Assembly (NCBI RefSeq): GCF_013090115.1
Contig: NZ_JABFNN010000030.1
Location: 124,001 to 188,000, forward strand
Direction of reading: 5' to 3'
Length of the DNA stretch: 64,000 bases
Source: Flagellimonas amphidinii
Lineage (GTDB): Bacteria; Bacteroidota; Bacteroidia; Flavobacteriales; Flavobacteriaceae
The translations under genes were made by a program, and so were the position numbers. Under the pieces are notes generated by a model, which was not told the origin of the DNA, did not search any database, and was given only the letters and a program-made list of their open reading frames with translations. Positions 60,348 through 64,000 of this stretch are shown in pieces. Position 1 is the stretch's first letter; each line of letters starts with the position of its first letter.

Positions 60348-62065
60348 TATAGATTTCCTTTTTTAAGTTCTTGAGCGGCATGGTTTGCGGCCCTTGCCGT
60401 AAAGGCCATATAAGTCAAAGATGGGTTTACGCAACTTGCTGAGGTCATAAACGAACCGTCGGTAACATAAACGTTCTTGCAGGCATGTACTTGATTGTGT
60501 CCGTTAAGTACAGAAGTTTTTGGGTCGCGCCCCATACGGGCTGTTCCCATTTCATGAATTCCAAGGCCCAATGCTCCAGGATTGTCAAAAGCCTGTACAT
60601 CTCGCAACCCGGCTTTGGTTAGCATGTTAACAGCCTGTTCTTTCATGTCTTCACGCATGTTCCATTCATTTTCTTTGAATTCAGCATCAAAAGTGACGGT
60701 AGGGAGTCCCCATTGATCTAACTTGTCATAATCCAAAGTCATTCTATTGTCTTCATAAGGCAATACCTCACCAAAACCACCCATTCCAAATGTCCAACCA
60801 CCTGGTTTAAGTATGGCTTCTTTAAGGTTTTTGCCATGGGAAGCTTCAGCAACGATTTCTTCCCAATTACCTCTGCTGGCTCCACCTTGGTAACCATAAC
60901 CTCGCTTAAAGCTATCCATGTTGGTGTCTCCCCCAAGGTTTCTAAATCTAGGCAAATAAATACCGTTTGGTTTTCTTCCTTTATAGTATTTGTCATCAAA
61001 CCCATCAAACTTACCAGAAGCACCAACACCAAGATGGTGGTCCATAATGTTTCTTCCTAACTGGTCGGAGTCATTTCCAAGTCCATTAGGGAAGCGATCG
61101 GATTTTGATTGCATCAAAATAGAAGTAGAAGCAATGGCAGAAGCGCAAAGGAAAATGACTTTAGCCTTAAACACAAACTCCTCTTTGGTTTCTCTATCGA
61201 TAACTTTTACACCAGTGGCTTTTTGGGTATCTGGATCGTAAATTACTTCGTGAACAATGGAATCAGGTCTCAGGGTTAAGTTGCCGGTACGCTCCGCTGC
61301 TGGAAGAGTAGAGGACAAACTACTAAAATATGCTCCAAAAGGACATCCGCGAATACAACGGTTTCTATATTGACAACGAATACGTCCGTCACCTTCAAAT
61401 TTTTTGTCGCTATTGATGTGCGCAACACGTCCAGCAGTAACTACTCGTCCATCAAAATGTTCGGCTACTTGCTCACGTACATGTTGTTCCACACAGTTAA
61501 GTTCCATCATTGGCTCAAACTTGCCATCTGGAAGTTGTGGCAAGCCTAAAGTTTCACCAGTGACACCTATATAACTTTCAACTTTATCATACCAAGGAGC
61601 TATGTCTTTGTATCGAACAGGCCAATCAACGGCAATACCTTCTTTTTTGTTAGCTTCAAAATCAATTTCACTCCAACGGTAGCTATGCCTTCCCCACATA
61701 ATGGATCTGCCACCAACATGGTACCCGCGCATCCAATCAAAACGCTTGGTCTCGTTATAAGGGTGCTCCAAATCATTTACAAACCAATCTTTGGAAGCGG
61801 CATGGGTAGTGTAGCCTGTCCTGTTCTGTTTTTCCTGCTTGGCAATGTCTTCCTTTGTGGGCTGACCAGTATTTGGAAAATCCCACGGATCCATGTTTGC
61901 CGTTTTGTAATCATCACGGTGTTTAACCATTCGTCCACGTTCCAAAACCAAGGTCTTCAGCCCATTCTCACAAAGCTCCTTGGCGGCCCAACCTCCGCTA
62001 ATGCCTGTCCCTACAACAATGGCATCATAAGATTCCTGTTCCTGATTGTAATAAAATTTACTCAT
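60347..62065 (-). CDS. GMC family oxidoreductase (large subunit)
   Basis: A 572-residue flavoprotein without its own signal. The FAD-binding motif is DAIVVGTGISGGWAAKELCE near residue 15. GGRSIMWGRHSYRW is typical of the GMC/gluconate dehydrogenase branch, and a cysteine cluster lies at CQYRNRCIRGCPFGAYF. The C-terminal HEMGTARMG segment supplies the catalytic histidine. In Bacteroidetes these pairs oxidise the C3 position of glucosides or other polyols. It is paired with the Tat subunit downstream and divergent from an epimerase-like gene, giving a 3-keto-sugar type locus; the exact substrate is unknown. Confidence 0.92.
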   Translation of the reverse strand: MSKFYYNQEQESYDAIVVGTGISGGWAAKELCENGLKTLVLERGRMVKHRDDYKTANMDPWDFPNTGQPTKEDIAKQEKQNRTGYTTHAASKDWFVNDLEHPYNETKRFDWMRGYHVGGRSIMWGRHSYRWSEIDFEANKKEGIAVDWPVRYKDIAPWYDKVESYIGVTGETLGLPQLPDGKFEPMMELNCVEQHVREQVAEHFDGRVVTAGRVAHINSDKKFEGDGRIRCQYRNRCIRGCPFGAYFSSLSSTLPAAERTGNLTLRPDSIVHEVIYDPDTQKATGVKVIDRETKEEFVFKAKVIFLCASAIASTSILMQSKSDRFPNGLGNDSDQLGRNIMDHHLGVGASGKFDGFDDKYYKGRKPNGIYLPRFRNLGGDTNMDSFKRGYGYQGGASRGNWEEIVAEASHGKNLKEAILKPGGWTFGMGGFGEVLPYEDNRMTLDYDKLDQWGLPTVTFDAEFKENEWNMREDMKEQAVNMLTKAGLRDVQAFDNPGALGLGIHEMGTARMGRDPKTSVLNGHNQVHACKNVYVTDGSFMTSASCVNPSLTYMAFTARAANHAAQELKKGNL

Positions 62066-62086
62066 TTAATAGTATTGTTTATTTGC

Positions 62087-62123
62087 TAAATGTATTAATT
62101 ATTAAATTAATTTTCTACATTTA
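62087..62123. promoter_or_regulatory. Inverted repeat in the divergent GMC/epimerase promoter
   Basis: TAAATGTA (62087-62094) and TACATTTA (62116-62123) are exact complements separated by 21 bp, close to the GMC start codon. It is a possible operator controlling both directions; chance occurrence is possible in AT-rich DNA. Confidence 0.35.
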
Positions 62124-62205
62124 TTCCCTATGTTTATTGAGAATTCACTACTATAACGTTGTAGTTTTTGGATTCATCACAAACAGCCAATCCTAATAAA
62201 TAATA

Positions 62206-63210
62206 ATGAAAAGAAGAAACTTTATTCGAAATGGAGCCCAAGCTGGAATAGCACTTTCTATACTAGGGACTTATGCTTGCAAACAACAAAAGAAAAATGA
62301 AGCTGATCAACCGGAGGCCGAAGAAGAGGTGTCCGCAGAAACCGAACAACTGTTAAAACTGTCTTTGGCACAATGGTCTATTCATAAAATGATTTGGGAA
62401 GATGGACTGGATCCTTACAGTTTTGCTGAAAAAGCAAAAGGATGGGGTTTTGAAGGATTGGAATACGTCAGTGGATTGTATTATGCAGAATTGGAAAAGG
62501 ATAATTTTTCTGAAGAGGCGATGAAAGCTTTTGTGGACAAATCCAACGCTGAAGCCAAAAAACACGGAATGAAAAACCTGCTTATCATGATAGATTCTCA
62601 AGGAGCTTTGGCTGCCGAAGACGCAGATGAACGAAAAGCTGCGGTAGAGAACCACTATAAGTGGGTAGATGCTGCTGCTGCTATGGGTTGTCACTCCATT
62701 AGAGTTAACCTTCAAGGGAGCATGGATCCAGAAGTTTGGGTGGAAGCGTCTGTAGATGGATTGACCCAGTTAGCTACGTATGCTAAAGACAAAAACATCA
62801 ATGTAATTGTGGAGAACCACGGTGGGCCTTCCTCTAATGCGGAATGGCTGGCCAATGTTATGCAGAAGGTGAATATGGACAATTGTGGAACATTGCCAGA
62901 TTTTGGCAACTTCTGTATTAAAAGAGAGGATGGTTCTTATTACGAGTCCAAATGCCTTGAGGAATATGATAAATACCAAGGAGTTAAAGAATTGATGCCA
63001 TATGCCAAAGCGGTAAGCGCAAAGTCATACAACTTTGATAAGCAAGGCAATGAGACTGTCATCGATTATGCCAAAATGATGCAAATAGTGAAAGATGCAG
63101 GTTATTCAGGATTTGTTGGCGTAGAGTATGAAGGCAGCGAATTGAGTGAAGAAGATGGTATCCTCGCCACCAAAAAATTGCTTGAAAAGGTTATAGGGGC
63201 ATCGGCATAA
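62206..63210 (+). CDS. Sugar phosphate isomerase/epimerase family (TIM-barrel) protein, Tat lipoprotein-like
   Basis: A 334-residue protein with a twin-arginine leader (MKRRNFIRNGAQAGIALSIL) followed by YACK, a likely lipidation site. The barrel has features of the xylose isomerase-like/AP endonuclease 2 fold: LAQWSIHKMIWEDGLDPYSFAEKAKGWGFEG, a metal-binding glutamate in VIVENHGG, DFGNFC, and a closing glutamate in FVGVEYEG. Such exported proteins accompany GMC and Gfo/Idh/MocA genes and may epimerise or isomerise 3-keto sugars in the periplasm, which is inference. The DinB gene follows after 12 bp. Confidence 0.88.
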   Translation: MKRRNFIRNGAQAGIALSILGTYACKQQKKNEADQPEAEEEVSAETEQLLKLSLAQWSIHKMIWEDGLDPYSFAEKAKGWGFEGLEYVSGLYYAELEKDNFSEEAMKAFVDKSNAEAKKHGMKNLLIMIDSQGALAAEDADERKAAVENHYKWVDAAAAMGCHSIRVNLQGSMDPEVWVEASVDGLTQLATYAKDKNINVIVENHGGPSSNAEWLANVMQKVNMDNCGTLPDFGNFCIKREDGSYYESKCLEEYDKYQGVKELMPYAKAVSAKSYNFDKQGNETVIDYAKMMQIVKDAGYSGFVGVEYEGSELSEEDGILATKKLLEKVIGASA

Positions 63211-63222
63211 AACATTGTGCTT

Positions 63223-63666
63223 ATGAAGGGATTTCTACATCAACTTTTTGATTATAATTTCTATTGCAACAAAAAGCTAATTGAGCAATGTACTGCTACG
63301 AAGAAAGTCCCTAAAGAATCGGTTAAGCTTTTTAACCACATTTTGAATGCACATCATATCTGGAATCACAGAATTTTGGGAAATACACCGGAACTGGAAG
63401 TTTGGCAGAAGCATAAAATTGCCAGCTGGGAAGAAATTCATTATGAAAACCAGCGGACTTCCTTTGAGATAATTACCAACGCAGATGATTTTGACAAAAG
63501 GATAGATTATGAGAACAGCAAAGGCAGAACCTATGCCAATGAGCTTAAAGATATCCTATTTCATATTGTGAACCATTCAACACATCATAGGGGTCAAATT
63601 TTGATGCATTTTAGAGCATCAGGAATTGAACCAGAACCATTGGATTATATTTTTTACAAGAGATAA
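63223..63666 (+). CDS. DinB family protein
   Basis: A 147-residue four-helix protein of the DinB/YfiT superfamily. Possible metal ligands are histidines in FNHILNAHHIWNHRIL and the C-terminal NHSTHHRGQIL. Members are thiol transferases or metal-dependent hydrolases of unknown substrate. The ATG at 63223 is preferred to an in-frame GTG at 63217. It lies between the epimerase and the transporter genes (spacers 12 and 9 bp), apparently in the same operon. Confidence 0.88.
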   Translation: MKGFLHQLFDYNFYCNKKLIEQCTATKKVPKESVKLFNHILNAHHIWNHRILGNTPELEVWQKHKIASWEEIHYENQRTSFEIITNADDFDKRIDYENSKGRTYANELKDILFHIVNHSTHHRGQILMHFRASGIEPEPLDYIFYKR

Positions 63667-63675
63667 GATCAGTTT

Positions 63676-64000
63676 ATGAGTATAAAAATCAAATTTCAAC
63701 TCTCCTTTATGATGTTCTTGGAGTTCTTCATATGGGGTGGTTGGTTTGTGACCTTGGGAACGTTTTTGGGAAATAACCTTAATGCAAGTGGGGGAGAAAT
63801 TGCCCAGGCTTTTTCAACCCAGTCTTGGGGGGCTATTATTGCACCATTTATCATTGGTCTTATTGCAGATAGATATTTTAATGCAGAGCGCATTTTGGGA
63901 GTTCTCCATTTAATAGGGGCATTTTTAATGTATCAAATGTATCAGTCCAATGACTTTTCGGTATTTTATCCTTATGTCTTGGGCTACATGATAATTTATA
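63676..64000 (+). CDS. MFS transporter, nucleoside:H+ symporter family, N-terminal part
   Basis: The first 108 residues of a gene that runs off the right edge of the window. It begins MSIKIKFQLSFMMFLEFFIWGGWFV, continues with an N-terminal helix pair and the SWGAIIAPFIIGLIADRYFNAERIL loop, which matches the Nuc_H_symport (NupG-like) group. In Bacteroidetes such transporters accompany 3-keto-sugar type genes, so import of the sugar product is a reasonable guess. The start is the ATG at 63676, 9 bp after the DinB stop. Confidence 0.85.
   Translation, partial: MSIKIKFQLSFMMFLEFFIWGGWFVTLGTFLGNNLNASGGEIAQAFSTQSWGAIIAPFIIGLIADRYFNAERILGVLHLIGAFLMYQMYQSNDFSVFYPYVLGYMIIY

Overview
The window looks like a chromosomal segment of a marine-type member of the Flavobacteriaceae (Bacteroidetes). 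I infer this from moderate-to-low GC, promoters of the Bacteroidetes form (TTG, 17-23 bp, TAnnTTTG) in front of many genes, lipoproteins and Tat-like signals typical of the phylum, a TonB receptor with a carboxypeptidase-regulatory-like N-terminus, 7TM-AraC and LytTR regulators, and a eukaryote-like class I ribonucleotide reductase. A Muricauda/Allomuricauda-like genus is my guess, not something the sequence proves. I see no tRNA, rRNA, CRISPR array, insertion sequence or phage gene; this is mostly ordinary core and semi-accessory chromosome.

1-9.2 kb: heme synthesis. hemA and the start of hemC run left. An AraC-type regulator is divergent from hemA, with a palindromic operator at its promoter. 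After three inserted genes (ThuA-like, DUF1460, a lipoprotein) come hemH, a DUF3050 protein with a metal-ligand pattern like the heme-oxygenase-like diiron oxidases, and a MATE exporter, spaced as one operon. hemJ lies further on, at 30.4 kb. 9.2-14 kb: three secreted beta-propeller proteins (sugar dehydrogenase-like, lactonase-like, SMP-30/NHL-like) and a membrane-bound AraC regulator. 14.2-16.5 kb: a zinc-ribbon membrane protein and an SPFH protein with a C-terminal GYF_2 domain, resembling Bacillus YdjG/YdjI. 16.6-24 kb: a serine hydrolase, DUF2891, a HAD phosphatase, and a left-running operon of DUF1080, Gfo/Idh/MocA, an NTF2-like protein and a P1 peptidase.

24-30.3 kb: two tandem secreted proteins of over 1,000 residues built of Asp-box (BNR) repeats. 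30.4-38.2 kb: hemJ, an NtrY-like histidine kinase, enoyl-CoA hydratase, a secreted unknown, a collagen-like acidic lipoprotein, a radical SAM protein behind a tandem palindrome, and an outer-membrane barrel. 38.4-43.5 kb: a YCII (DGPF) protein with an ECF42-type sigma factor, a second Gfo/Idh/MocA protein, HD phosphohydrolase, PlsC and bacilliredoxin. 43.6-51.7 kb: TerB/DnaJ protein, PepSY reductase with siderophore TonB receptor, HupE-like protein, dCMP deaminase, S41 protease and MarC.

51.8-64 kb: DUF3109, a LytS/LytR-type two-component system, then an 880-bp region without a long gene that holds a 22-codon hydrophobic ORF, a foldable RNA and a strong terminator. Next come nrdB-nrdA and a 3-keto-sugar type locus (GMC oxidoreductase with its Tat subunit, TIM-barrel epimerase, nucleoside:H+ symporter-like transporter), with DinB between the last two. 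Recurrent themes are heme/iron handling and 3-keto-glycoside chemistry (ThuA, DUF1080, two Gfo/Idh/MocA proteins, GMC pair, epimerase). The least explained element is the small-ORF/structured-RNA unit at 55.35-55.73 kb.
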